Below, in pieces: positions 24,692-34,600 of a stretch of DNA of 58,596 bases. The DNA comes from Acidobacteriaceae bacterium. GTDB lineage: Bacteria > Acidobacteriota > Terriglobia > Terriglobales > Acidobacteriaceae. Location of the stretch: assembly GCA_003134815.1 (NCBI GenBank), contig PLCO01000045.1, positions 1 through 58,596 on the forward strand. The letters are read 5' to 3'. The notes beneath the pieces were generated by a model. It saw only the letters and a list, made by a program, of their open reading frames with translations. It searched no databases and was not told where the DNA came from. How positions within the stretch are numbered: position 1 is the first letter of the stretch; the number at the start of each line of letters is the position of its first letter. The position numbers and the translations under genes are program-made.

Positions 24692-25948
24692 CTATCGATT
24701 CCGGTGTTCGAGGAGCTGGACAACCTCGGGACGATTCCACTGTGTTGCGTATCCGAGCGCGGTCTGTCCTTTGTGGTCCTTTGCGGCGGGGTTCGCATTT
24801 TTGCGCAGCATCAGGTTCACTGCATCCGCGCTTCCCGCAGAGGCGGCATACATCAGGGGCGTCTCGCCTTTATCGTCCGCTGCATTGATGTTTGCGCCCT
24901 TGGCAAGGAGCAAATCAACGATCGCGGCATTTCCTCCGAGGCCGGCGTACATCAGTGGTGTCGCGCCGCCATCGTCTCGCGCGTCAGTAGCCGCGCCCTT
25001 TTCTACCAGCAGCTGCGCAATATCGGCATGTCCCGCAGTACATGCGGCGATCAGCGCTGTCTCGCCGACGTTGTTCTTGGCTTCGAGATTGGCACCTTTC
25101 TCGATCAAGAGCTTGGCAGTGTCGATCTTTCCTGACTTCGTTGCGAGCATGAGCGGCGTGTCGCCCTGATTATTTTTGGCGTCGACGTCAGCACCCTGCC
25201 CCAATAGCCGCGCGGCCGTTGCAGTATTGCCGCTCGACGCCGCACTGAGAAGTTCATTATTCACGTTGATGAACACGGGAGTAGCGCCCGGAGACCCGCC
25301 GCTTGCAGCCGGCTCCGCCGGTTGCGAGGCGGAACGGCCCTTGAAGATGACGAAGGCGAACACTGCGGCCGCGATGACAAGAGCTACACCGGCGCCGATC
25401 CACAATCGAGTTTTCCCGGATGCGGCACGGACACCAACTGCAGGATCCATTGAGGCGTTCTGCCCCGCGGTTGGCGAAGCGCTTGCAGCATCGGCTATTG
25501 CGCCCGAGCCTGTTGGCTGGGATGCGTCGTGCTCGCCTTCGTGCTGGCGCGAGAGCAGAGCTTTGACGCTGTCGCAGAGCCGGAGGAGGTGGCGCTCGAG
25601 CGGCGGAGTGAGAGCATCGAGCCAATGCTGGCTGGCGATGTAGTACTCCATCTCCTGCGACATGGGCGCGTCTTCAATGCGGAACGGAAGGATGGGCATG
25701 CCTTTGCTGACGGCGCGTTCGACCTCACGCAGAACCTGAGGGGAGCGATTGGAGTTGGCGGAGAAGACGAGGATCATCAGCCGGCTATTGGATAAGCCGC
25801 TGACCAGCGATTCCGCATAGGCGATTCCGGCCTGCACATCGCGCGGGGCGATCCAGCAGCGGACGCCATTGGATTCGAGAGTGGCACATGCGGCATCTGC
25901 GACTGGCTTGTCCTTGGCGGAGTAGCTTATGAAAACGTCGTGCGCCAT
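24692..25948 (-). CDS. TIR domain - membrane helix - ankyrin repeat protein
   Basis: 418 residues. An N-terminal TIR domain (1 to about 130) begins DVFISYSAKDKPVADAACAT and contains the WIAPRDVQAG box and SPQVLREVERAVSKGMPILP, where Glu75 sits at the position of the NAD-cleaving glutamate of TIR enzymes. A low-complexity linker (135-180), a single membrane helix (183-203) and about six ankyrin repeats (231-415, e.g. GDTPLMLATKSGKIDTAKLL) follow. The TIR faces the cytoplasm if the positive-inside rule holds (RLWIG before the helix, KGR after, so this is ambiguous). It could act as a signalling or defence NADase with a sensory ankyrin part. No partner gene is adjacent. Confidence 0.9.
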   Translation of the reverse strand: MAHDVFISYSAKDKPVADAACATLESNGVRCWIAPRDVQAGIAYAESLVSGLSNSRLMILVFSANSNRSPQVLREVERAVSKGMPILPFRIEDAPMSQEMEYYIASQHWLDALTPPLERHLLRLCDSVKALLSRQHEGEHDASQPTGSGAIADAASASPTAGQNASMDPAVGVRAASGKTRLWIGAGVALVIAAAVFAFVIFKGRSASQPAEPAASGGSPGATPVFINVNNELLSAASSGNTATAARLLGQGADVDAKNNQGDTPLMLATKSGKIDTAKLLIEKGANLEAKNNVGETALIAACTAGHADIAQLLVEKGAATDARDDGGATPLMYAGLGGNAAIVDLLLAKGANINAADDKGETPLMYAASAGSADAVNLMLRKNANPAAKDHKGQTALGYATQWNRPEVVQLLEHRNR

Positions 25949-26111
25949 CTGCTATGCCTTTGCAATGAGCATCATCTCATTCTCGCGAGGGAAGGATGAT
26001 TGGAGCATGTCCATGTTCGCATAGCAAGAAGGAATTGCGGCCGGAACACATGCCAGAACGCGTACCTTGAAAGGCACGAGTTGCTGCCAGGAGGCGGCTG
26101 AAGCGGCCGGA

Positions 26112-29100
26112 TCATAGCGATGATGAAAGTTCCATGACGCTGGTAGAGGGGTGTCCTGTCGTGAGTAGATTCGCGTTATGCTTTTCGATCGCCGCGAAGG
26201 GATCGGGGCCTGGCCTGCCGAGGAGGTATCCTTGAACCTCGTCGGCTCCAACGCTTTGCGCGAACATGAGTTCCTTTCTTGTCTCAATCCCCTCGATCAC
26301 CACGGACATGCGAAGGGTATGTGCAATGCTGACGACTGCGTGGATCAGCGCCTCTCCAGCACGTCCCCGGTGCATCTTCTCCAGAAAAGACCGGGCAATC
26401 TTGAGCCGGTCAAAGGGAAGCTCAGGAAGATAGCTGAGGCTGGAATAGCCCGTGCCAAAGTCGTCGAGAGCCAAACTGATACCGGCGTCGCGGAGTCGAG
26501 CAAGTCTTTCCCGGCACTTTTGGACATCTTCGAGCATGATCGATTCGGTCATCTCGAGCTCCAGCAGGTTGGGCGGAAGACCGGTCCGATCGAGGATTTC
26601 GAGTACCTCGCCGACAAAAGACTCCGAGCGAAGTTGCACCGCCGAGATATTCACGGCTACTGGAATCGCTTGCGTCGCGCGCTTGTTCCAAGCTGCAGCT
26701 TGACTACAAGCCATCTCCAGAATGTGAGCTCCGATCTCTATTATGAGTCCACTCTCTTCGGCAATCGCAATAGATTGTGCAGGCGACACGGCACCAAGCG
26801 CACGATTGTTCCAGCGAGCCAGAGCCTCGAAGCGGACCAGGCCGTGAGTTGAGCTGCTGAACTCCGGCTGAAAATGCAAGTGGATCTCATTGCGCGCGAT
26901 AGCCCCTTTAAGTTCTGCGAGCATCAACGTCTTCTCGCGGGCGTTTTTGCCGATCGCCTCAGTATAGAAAACAGCTTGGTTTCGCCCTATCCTTTTTGCC
27001 ACGTACATTGCGCTGTCGGCCTGTTGCAGCAGTGAAGTATAGTCGAGCGCGGGACGGGGGAAACTGCTGATCCCGATACAACCGCTTACCCTTATTTGTT
27101 GGTCTGCGACTCGAAATGGCTCCTCGAATCCTCCCAGCAGGGCCGAAGTCACTTTACCGGGATCGGCAACGCTCTCGGAGTGGGTCAGCAGGATCGCGAA
27201 TTCGTCTCCGCCGACCCGGCATAGTTCATCGCCGGTCCGGAGAAGCGAACGCAGCCTCTCCCCCACTTCCTTTAACAACAGATCGCCGACCATGTGTCCG
27301 TAGGTGTCGTTGATCTCTTTGAAACCATCGAGATCAAGAAATTGAAGCGCCATCGGATGTTTCTCCACACCGCGTGTCTCGATGTTCTGTGAAACCAGTT
27401 GCGTGAAACGTCTGCGATTAGGCAGCCCGGTGAGCGCATCCACCTCCGACTGCTTTTGTGCGGCATCCCGGGCCCTCCGCAATTCGATACGATCGTGCTT
27501 CGACTGGGTTATATCGGCAGCGATCGTCTCGAAGTAAACGCCCGATTCGTCTTCGACCCGTGTAATGTTCTCAAGCAGCGCCAGCTTCTGGCCGTTGCAG
27601 TTTAATAGGCTTGTCTCCAGGCCATTCACCGCTCCGCCCCGCATAGCAAGAGACACGGAGGAGTGTTCGTCGGCAGCGAGAAGGGACCAGTACGAACGCC
27701 CTGTCACCTGTTGGGGCGAATCGTACCCTAACATGCGCGCAAAAGCCTGGTTACAGTGTGTAATCTCGCCCGATGGCCGCCAGGAGAAGACGGCCGCCAG
27801 ATTCCTTTCCACGAGCCGTCCATAGCGACTCTCAAGCTGAATCTCATGTTCCATCTGCATCCGAAGTAAACCAACCTTTGCCCGAAGAGCGCGACGGAGC
27901 TGAACATTCCAGCCGATTACAGAAAGTATCGTCATCACGAACAGCAACGCTCCAAGGAGGGGCCAGTTCACGGTACGACCGCGAATGACAATCTGCGATG
28001 GCGAGTCCAGCAGAATCTGAACGGAATCCATTCGCTCATTCCGGTGTCGCACCCTGCGCAAGACGCCCCACGAATCAAGAACGGTGCCAGGCGTGAAAGT
28101 GACAAAGTCCCCGGACTGCCCGATTGCCGAAATCACAAGTTCGACTTGCATGCCATTGTCTTCGAGCAGGACGTGATTATTGCTGCCGTTGCCGGATTGG
28201 CGGATGACCTTACCCGAGATACGCACCGTATCACCATCTCGCCGCGCTCCGAGTGCGTCGGCAGCGGTGATACGTATCGGAATCACTGAGGGCATCGGAG
28301 GAGTACTCACCACGCGAGTGCGTGCATCCTGGAGAGTGACTGCGTCGTTCTCGACGTGAGGAAAACCGACCACATCGACAATTGCTCCGCGGGGCACGTC
28401 TGGATCCCCGGTCGTGTGCAGTTCAATAGATCCGGAGCCGTCTCCAACGATCAGCGCCCCGACTCCCTTCCAAAGCACCGCGCCGCGTATGTGTAATGGG
28501 GAAAGGAAGCGTTGGTTCACATCGCATGTCAAAGCCCGCGAGATGGGAATCGCCGGAGACTCGAACATGTCATGCCACTGCGGATCCTCGGGGCGGACAC
28601 CGTCGATGCTCTGCACGAAGAGCTGATAACCAATCGCTCGCCTCGAATCGTCCAACCGCACGCCGGCAACTCCCTGCACCCACACCCGCGCCCCAATCAG
28701 GGCCTGAGCCGCAGGATTTGGTCCGCCGTAGATGATGATGGGCGCCGAGAAATCTCCATCTACCAGTGTGAGGGAGGTGTGATGCCATATAGAGGGTCCA
28801 GGCCTGATCACTCCTTCTGTAAGAACGTAGTCGCTGTCGGCAAGGCCCCGTTCAATTGCTGCAAGAGCAACTTTGCGCGGCGTTGACGTGGGCAGGTTGC
28901 CGATTACCCGGATCTGCGGATCGACAATGTTGCTTCCCACATCTCCGCGCGCGGTCTTCCCGGAAATTTCCACCAGGTCGCCGGCTCTTAAATTCGATAG
29001 CTTCGGAGGAAGCAGCACAAAGATCGAGCCGGTCGCATCGCGCACAAACAGGAGCCGCCACTCCGCATCCACATAGGTAACCTCCGCGCGCAGACTGACA

Positions 29101-29342
29101 GGCACACCTTGAGAAACTCCGTCCAACTGGCGCTCGGCTACGGCGCCGATTGTTGTCAATGGAACTTGAAGATTTGTCGTCTGTGCCAGGCCAGGGCTGG
29201 AAATAGAGCAAGCAAGCAGTGGCAGCAGGACCAGCTTGAGATGGTTCGAGTTGGAGAGTACTTTCAAGATGATCTTATCGGCATTCTTGTACAAAAAGCT
29301 AAGGACTCTGCGCCGGGCTGCGATAGCACTTTTGCCCACCAA
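26112..29342 (-). CDS. OB-fold sensor / PAS / GGDEF / EAL membrane signalling protein
   Basis: 1076 residues. There is a signal peptide or first helix (about 36-54), then a long periplasmic region (55-465) of OB-like repeats (LRAEVTYVDAEWRLLFVRDA, a type recurrent in acidobacterial sensors), a membrane helix (about 470-490), PAS (about 515-625), GGDEF (about 640-800, intact VGGDEF near 709), and EAL (about 812-1060, FEALARWN near 837, DDFGTGYSS intact). In the EAL domain the usual LKIDRSF reads LKIARSF near 981, which may impair cyclic-di-GMP hydrolysis. It probably makes and/or breaks c-di-GMP in response to a periplasmic cue. The start is uncertain (a TTG near 29267 gives a shorter leader). 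Confidence 0.88.
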   Translation of the reverse strand: MVGKSAIAARRRVLSFLYKNADKIILKVLSNSNHLKLVLLPLLACSISSPGLAQTTNLQVPLTTIGAVAERQLDGVSQGVPVSLRAEVTYVDAEWRLLFVRDATGSIFVLLPPKLSNLRAGDLVEISGKTARGDVGSNIVDPQIRVIGNLPTSTPRKVALAAIERGLADSDYVLTEGVIRPGPSIWHHTSLTLVDGDFSAPIIIYGGPNPAAQALIGARVWVQGVAGVRLDDSRRAIGYQLFVQSIDGVRPEDPQWHDMFESPAIPISRALTCDVNQRFLSPLHIRGAVLWKGVGALIVGDGSGSIELHTTGDPDVPRGAIVDVVGFPHVENDAVTLQDARTRVVSTPPMPSVIPIRITAADALGARRDGDTVRISGKVIRQSGNGSNNHVLLEDNGMQVELVISAIGQSGDFVTFTPGTVLDSWGVLRRVRHRNERMDSVQILLDSPSQIVIRGRTVNWPLLGALLFVMTILSVIGWNVQLRRALRAKVGLLRMQMEHEIQLESRYGRLVERNLAAVFSWRPSGEITHCNQAFARMLGYDSPQQVTGRSYWSLLAADEHSSVSLAMRGGAVNGLETSLLNCNGQKLALLENITRVEDESGVYFETIAADITQSKHDRIELRRARDAAQKQSEVDALTGLPNRRRFTQLVSQNIETRGVEKHPMALQFLDLDGFKEINDTYGHMVGDLLLKEVGERLRSLLRTGDELCRVGGDEFAILLTHSESVADPGKVTSALLGGFEEPFRVADQQIRVSGCIGISSFPRPALDYTSLLQQADSAMYVAKRIGRNQAVFYTEAIGKNAREKTLMLAELKGAIARNEIHLHFQPEFSSSTHGLVRFEALARWNNRALGAVSPAQSIAIAEESGLIIEIGAHILEMACSQAAAWNKRATQAIPVAVNISAVQLRSESFVGEVLEILDRTGLPPNLLELEMTESIMLEDVQKCRERLARLRDAGISLALDDFGTGYSSLSYLPELPFDRLKIARSFLEKMHRGRAGEALIHAVVSIAHTLRMSVVIEGIETRKELMFAQSVGADEVQGYLLGRPGPDPFAAIEKHNANLLTTGHPSTSVMELSSSL

Positions 29343-29935
29343 GCGTCAGAGCGGTCAAGCACATTCGGCATGAAAAATCTCGCCGTTCTTCCGCCGGTGC
29401 AACCATTAGAATCATGCACCAACTTTTTGGAATTGATTCCGATCGCCAACAGTGACATAACCATGATGCCGGTCACCGCCAAAGTCGAAATGCCCTTTGA
29501 CTTTAAGAGAGCGAGAGAGACGCGCGATGCGGTAAACCCAGCTCTGCCAATCGAGTGGACTAGAGCTGCTTTCGACAGGATCGATACAGGAAGTTGTCCG
29601 AGACAAGAGGCTCTCGCAGCGACCGGCAGCAGAGTGGCTGTAAACAGTCGCGGCCGAAGTGCCAATGATGTCGGCTTCATTCGCAAACCTCAATTCCAGC
29701 AGCCAGAGCTGACCGGGTTGGTCTCAATCAAGCAGGGATAGAGGACCAGCCGGCTGAGCGTCCCGACAACACCAAGGCCTTTATCCAGTTGACTCCCGAC
29801 CTTGGAAACAATGGAATCCCTCGAAAGTTACTCGGACTTTGTGATGCGGATTGGTGCCCATAATGCTTTGCCGAACGACGCTTACCGCACAAGGCTAGTT
29901 AATAGAGCCCTTCCGCTGCGCGGCCTTCCGAGCGG
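29343..29935. other. 590-bp stretch without a supported gene
   Basis: The frame at 29264-29686 (minus) encodes a hydrophobic, Ala/Ser/Leu-rich peptide that vaguely recalls the membrane tail found on some long acidobacterial sigma factors. It has no ribosome site and overlaps the next gene out of frame. It may be a decayed 3' end of such a gene. Nothing else is recognisable. Confidence 0.35.
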
Positions 29936-30106
29936 CTAGCTGCAGAATGTATCAATTTCAGTCAGCATCCATTTCCATGGCTGAGTTTTCCGGTTTTGGG
30001 TCAATCCGTCCCAAGGCTGGATAAACGACTCGGCCTTCTGATGCCGGTTCTCATCATTGCGGGATAGCATCAGGCAAATCTGTTCGCCTGCAAAGCTCAG
30101 GAACAT
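29936..30106 (-). CDS. Possible 56-aa ORF coupled to the sigma-factor gene
   Basis: An ATG at 30106 lies inside the last codons of the sigma-factor gene, overlapping its stop, and opens a 56-codon frame starting MFLSFAGEQICLMLSRNDEN and ending in a Trp-rich PWKWMLTEIDTFCS. Third codon positions are mostly G or C, as in real genes here. No family is recognised and there is no separate ribosome site; translation would depend on coupling. It may be chance. Confidence 0.3.
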   Translation of the reverse strand: MFLSFAGEQICLMLSRNDENRHQKAESFIQPWDGLTQNRKTQPWKWMLTEIDTFCS

Positions 30107-31065
30107 GCGATCGATTGTTGTTTCCGGACTTTGCCGGCACGGTTACGATGTGCGGGAGTCTTGCTAACTGGGGGAATCACGATCAGGCGCAAGTACTCAC
30201 GGGTGAGCATCGCGCTCAATCGAGTTGCGACGGCGGAATCACATGGGATCGCAAGGGAGCGGCAGCGGTCGATGGCAGACCTCAGATCGCGCAGGAATGC
30301 CACGCAGGACGGGCAAGCCTCAATATGACTGCGCATCTGTTCGCAGGTGAGGGGTTCCACCCTGCCATCCAGGTATTCGGAGAGATTGCCGAACAGCTCT
30401 CGGCATTCATCGGGGCGCTGCCGGCCCCTGGGTTTGAGCCTCCTGGGCTTCTTTGCCAATAGCTGGCTATTCTTCTTGTGTTTCGATGAGCTGCTGAGAA
30501 CCTGGTTCATCTCCTTACGCACGCTCAGACGTGCACGATGAAGGCGAATCCGGACAGTTCCTTGCTTGAGGTCGAGAATCTGCGCAACCTGCTCGGTGGT
30601 TAACTCCTCCATATCATGAAGCACGAGAACGATGCGTAACGGCGCCGGGATGCGAAGAATCGCTTGATGCAGCAGTTGGTGCTGCTCGGCATGGAGGAGA
30701 TCGCCTTCAGGGCTCTCGCCCGCATCCTGCAGCAATCGTCCCAGCTCAGCCTCGTCCGGCATCAATTCATCCAGGGAGAAGGTGTGGACGGGAGCGTGAG
30801 CCGGCTTGCGGCGCATTCGCCAGCAGCGGCGTCTGGTGACGGTATATAGCCAGACAGCAAGTTGCTGCGGCTCCTGAATCTTGGCCAGGTGCCCGAGTGA
30901 TCGCGAAAGAACTTCCTGCATCGTATCTTCCGCGTCTTCACGATGCCCACAGACCTTCATGCTGAAGGAATAGACCGTATTCTGCAGCAAGCCGATCGCC
31001 TCTTCGACAGCTTCAGGAGTATTTCGGTGCAGGAGTTCCGTGGCTCGGATCAGATCAGGTCGCAT
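30097..31065 (-). CDS. ECF sigma-70-family factor fused to a zf-HC2 (anti-sigma type) zinc finger
   Basis: 322 residues. Region 2 (about 20-88: CGHREDAEDTMQEVLSRSLG) and region 4 (about 125-185: LTTEQVAQILDLKQGTVRIR) form a typical ECF sigma factor. A basic linker (195-218, KPRRLKPRGRQRPDE) leads to a C-terminal zinc-binding helix bundle (219-270): ECRELFGNLSEYLDGRVEPL, then H-I-E-A-C-P-S-C (His247, Cys251, Cys254). That finger is the sigma-binding fold of ZAS anti-sigma factors, normally a separate protein. Here it is in cis, so the factor may inhibit itself until the zinc site changes. No separate anti-sigma gene is seen. Confidence 0.88.
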   Translation of the reverse strand: MRPDLIRATELLHRNTPEAVEEAIGLLQNTVYSFSMKVCGHREDAEDTMQEVLSRSLGHLAKIQEPQQLAVWLYTVTRRRCWRMRRKPAHAPVHTFSLDELMPDEAELGRLLQDAGESPEGDLLHAEQHQLLHQAILRIPAPLRIVLVLHDMEELTTEQVAQILDLKQGTVRIRLHRARLSVRKEMNQVLSSSSKHKKNSQLLAKKPRRLKPRGRQRPDECRELFGNLSEYLDGRVEPLTCEQMRSHIEACPSCVAFLRDLRSAIDRCRSLAIPCDSAVATRLSAMLTREYLRLIVIPPVSKTPAHRNRAGKVRKQQSIACS

Positions 31066-31153
31066 CGTTTGGAGTCGTCGAAGGCAAGATCAGTATATTC
31101 GCCGGCGTGAAAGAATGAGTGCCGGTTCGCGAAGCCACCCCGCACAGGTCGTG

Positions 31154-31414
31154 CTAGAACTGTCTCACTTTGGGGCAGTGAACCGCGGCATTGTCCGCTC
31201 TCAAAGCCGACTCAATCATCTGAAGACAGATCGGGGAGATCTTCTTCAGCCATGGCTTCTCTTTTGCAACTTGCGGCCCCGAACACAAAGCCATCCATGC
31301 GCGCAGGAGTGCAATTGCCAGATCCCTCTCGGCTTCGGGGCGCTGCGCCTCCAGCCGGAACATCTGGCGGTAAACCTCATCCCGAATTCGCTCGCTTCGA
31401 AACCTTGCGTGCAT
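31154..31414 (-). CDS. Small protein of unknown function at the end of the efflux operon
   Basis: About 86 residues from ATG 31414 (MHARFRSERIRDEVYRQMFR). An in-frame ATG at 31447 overlaps the DUF2892 gene. It is helical and Arg/Glu-rich, with no signal peptide or membrane helix. The start lies 10 bases past the DUF2892 stop, with GAGGTAGAG upstream, so it is probably the last gene of the tolC-MFP-RND unit. The family is not recognised. Confidence 0.5.
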   Translation of the reverse strand: MHARFRSERIRDEVYRQMFRLEAQRPEAERDLAIALLRAWMALCSGPQVAKEKPWLKKISPICLQMIESALRADNAAVHCPKVRQF

Positions 31415-31424
31415 TGCTGGCACT

Positions 31425-31631
31425 CTACCTCGCGCCGTAGTTTGCATCTTTCAGCCCCATGGCGCGCAGGATGGCCACGGCCGGGCACCAGTTTGTGAAT
31501 GCCGACTGGAGCAGATTGAGCCCAACAAAAACCGCCAGCCATAGCCAATAGGGCGAGAGGAAATACGCAAGTGCAAGCGACAGCAGCACCATCGTGCCTG
31601 CCATCAGGCGCAAACCACGTTCAACTGTCAT
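31425..31631 (-). CDS. DUF2892 (YgaP-like) small inner-membrane protein
   Basis: 68 residues from ATG 31631 with AAGGAG upstream. It starts MTVERGLRLMAGTMVLLSLA, has two membrane helices and the conserved GLNLLQSAFTNWCPAVAILR with the C-P-A motif, all typical of DUF2892. It overlaps the RND pump stop by four bases (ATGA), so it is translationally coupled. Members often sit beside rhodanese or efflux genes. The function is not settled. Confidence 0.85.
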   Translation of the reverse strand: MTVERGLRLMAGTMVLLSLALAYFLSPYWLWLAVFVGLNLLQSAFTNWCPAVAILRAMGLKDANYGAR

Positions 31632-34600
31632 AATGAATCTCCTTGATCGGATTCGGATTGAAGTTCGGGCATCGATTGATGCCGGGAATGAACCATGAAG
31701 TAAAGCACCGGGATGGTCGGCCACGAAAGGAATGTCGAAGCGACCGCTCCTGCAATCAGCGACAGGGCGAGCCCCTGAAAGATGGGGTCAGTGAGAATGA
31801 CGCTTGCGCCGACAACCACCGCGGCTGCGGTGAGCAGCATGGGCCGAAAGCGAGTTGCGCCGGCGTCAACCACAGCTTCGGCCAGCGGCATTCCCTGGCG
31901 AATCCGAAGTTCGATGAAATCGACTAGGATGATCGAATTGCGCACGATGATTCCTGCGCCGGCAATGAAACCGATCATTGATGTCGCCGTGAAGAATGCG
32001 CCCAGAATGGCATGAGCCGGCATGATGCCAACGAGGGTAAGCGGAATGGGCGCCATGATAATCAACGGCACGATGAAAGAGCGGAACCAACCGACCACAA
32101 GAACGTAGATGAGAACAAGCACGGCGGCGAATGCGAGCCCCATGTCGCGGAAGACCTCGATCGTGATCTGCCATTCGCCGTCCCACTTCATCGAGTAGTG
32201 GTCGGTGGAGTCCGGCATCGACGCGTTGTAACGGGTCAAGGTGTATCCGGCCGGAAGCGTGAGATGGTCGAGCTGCTTGTTCATCTTGAGAATGGCGTAG
32301 ACCGGGCTCTCTTCGGCACCGGCCACATCGCCTGTGACATACACGACGCGGCGCAGATTCTTGTGGTAGATGCTGGGTTCGATGGTCTTGCGTTCGATGG
32401 TGACCAACTCGCGCAGTGAGACCATGCCGCCGTCAGAGCCGGGCAGACGGATATTCTCAAGACCCTGCTCGGAGGAACGATCGGCGCGGTCAATCTCGAC
32501 AATTGCAGGCACCGCCTCACGCGTGGTTTGATCGTGAATCAAACCGACCTCGGTTCCTGAGGTCGCAAGCGCCAAGGCATGAGCCACGTCGGAAACTGCG
32601 ATGCCGTGCTCCGCCGCCTTGACCTCATCGACGCGCATGATCAGTCTGGGCTCGGGGTCTTCAACGTACCAGTCGACATCGACAACGCCAGGAGTCTTTT
32701 GGAAGATCGACTTGATCTGCTGCGCGACCTGAGTTTGACCAGCCAGGTCGGGACCGTAGACCTCGGCCACGAGAGTCTGCACAACTGGAGGGCCAGGCGG
32801 AACTTCGCTGACTTGAATGCGCGCTCCATATGCGGCGCCGATCGAATCCAGCAACGGACGAAGACGCTTCGCAATGACATGACTCTGCTCGCTGCGCTGC
32901 TTGGCAGGCAACAGGTTCACCTGGATGTCGGCCTGATTCGGCTGGCGGCGCATATAGTAGTGGCGAACGAGCCCGTTGAAGTTATAGGGACCGGAGGTTC
33001 CGGAATAGACCTGGTAATTCAATACGTCCGGCTGGCGCGCAAGTTCTTCGCCCAATGCCTGCGCGACGCGCGCGGTTTGCTCGAGTGGCGTGCCGTCGGG
33101 CATATTAACCACCACCTGCAGTTCGCTCTTGTTGTCGAACGGCAACATCTTCACGCGAACCAATCCCAGAGGCACGAGCGCAACCGAGATCAGAAACAGC
33201 ACCGCTACCCCGATGAAGAACAGGACGCGATTGCGCGAGGAACGGATCAGCGGCGTCATGATGCGGCGGTAGAGCCGGGTGCGCCAATTTTCGGTCTCGG
33301 GCTCCAGTATTTTGGCCCCTTCAAGATGCCTGCCAACAAGGCGGAGGGCTGCCCATGGTGAAACCACAAATGCAACCAGAAGCGAGAAAAGCATGGCCGC
33401 CGAGGCCCCCACGGGAATGGGCCGCATGTAGGGCCCCATGAGGCCGCGGACAAAGGCCATGGGCAATACCGCAGCGATCACGGCGAAAGTGGCAAGGATG
33501 GTGGGGTTGCCCACTTCCGCCACCGCTTCAACCGCGACTTCACTCATCGACCGGCCATGGTTTTCCCTGAGCCGGAAGTGGCGCACCATGTTTTCGACCA
33601 CAACGATGGCGTCATCGACAAGGATGCCGATTGAGAAGATCGAAGCAAAGAGCGTAACGCGATTGATGGTGTAGCCCAGGAGGTAGAACACCAACATAGT
33701 AAGGGCGAGCGTGACAGGAATGGCCAGCAGCACGACGCCCGACTCGCGCCAGCCAAGGAAGATCGCGACCAGCAACGTCACCGACAACGTCGCCAGCAGC
33801 AGATGCTCAAGCAGCTCGTCCGACTTGTTCTTTGCCGTTTCTCCGTAGTTCCGAGTGGTGGTCACCGTCACGTCGTTGGGTATGGTTACGCCTTGCATAC
33901 GGTGGACGCTCTTGAGGACGGCGTTGGCAATATCGGTAGCGTTGGTGCCCTTGCGCTTGGCCACAGTGATCGTGACGGCGGGATACTGACGCGCTCCCGA
34001 GGCGCCCGAATTTGTCGTGCCCGAGCTCGTCGTGCCGTAGACCACATAATCCGCAGGATCGGCAGCTCCGTCGACAATCTTTTCGGCAACGTCGCGCAAG
34101 TAAACCGGACGCCCGCCGACAACACCCACAACCACCGATTCAAGATCTTCGCGGCTGGTGAAGAGGTTGCCGGCGTCCACTCGGATCTCCTGGTTGTTTT
34201 CAGCGAAGTTTCCTGCCTGCACGCTGGCGTTTGCGGCTTCGAGATGCCCGACAATGGCCAAGGGCGAAAGGCCATAAGCGCTCAACTTTTCGGTGCTGAG
34301 CACCACACGCATTGTGCGCGGAAGGCCACCGATAATGGTCGTTTCTGAAACATCGGAGATCTGCTCGAAATTGTGTTGCATCTCAGCGGCGATGGCGCGC
34401 AATTGATAGCCGTTGTAATGTTCACCCCACAGCGTGAGGGCAAGGATCGGAACATCGTCGATGGAGCGAGCCTTGATCAGCGGCTGCGATACTCCCGGCG
34501 GCATGCGATCGAAGTTCGAGTAGAGTTTGCTGTAGACCTTGATCAGAGCATCTTCCTGCGATGTGCCAACGAGAAAACGCACGATGACCAGGCTTTGCCC

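Noticed and set aside
25952..26287. 111-codon minus-strand frame between the GGDEF/EAL and TIR genes
   Set aside because: It overlaps the 3' end of the GGDEF/EAL gene out of frame for half its length, and the rest shows no recognisable domain.
29264..29686. 140-codon minus-strand frame with hydrophobic segment
   Set aside because: Loosely recalls the membrane tail of long sigma factors but lacks a start signal and overlaps the next gene. Mentioned only as a possible relic.
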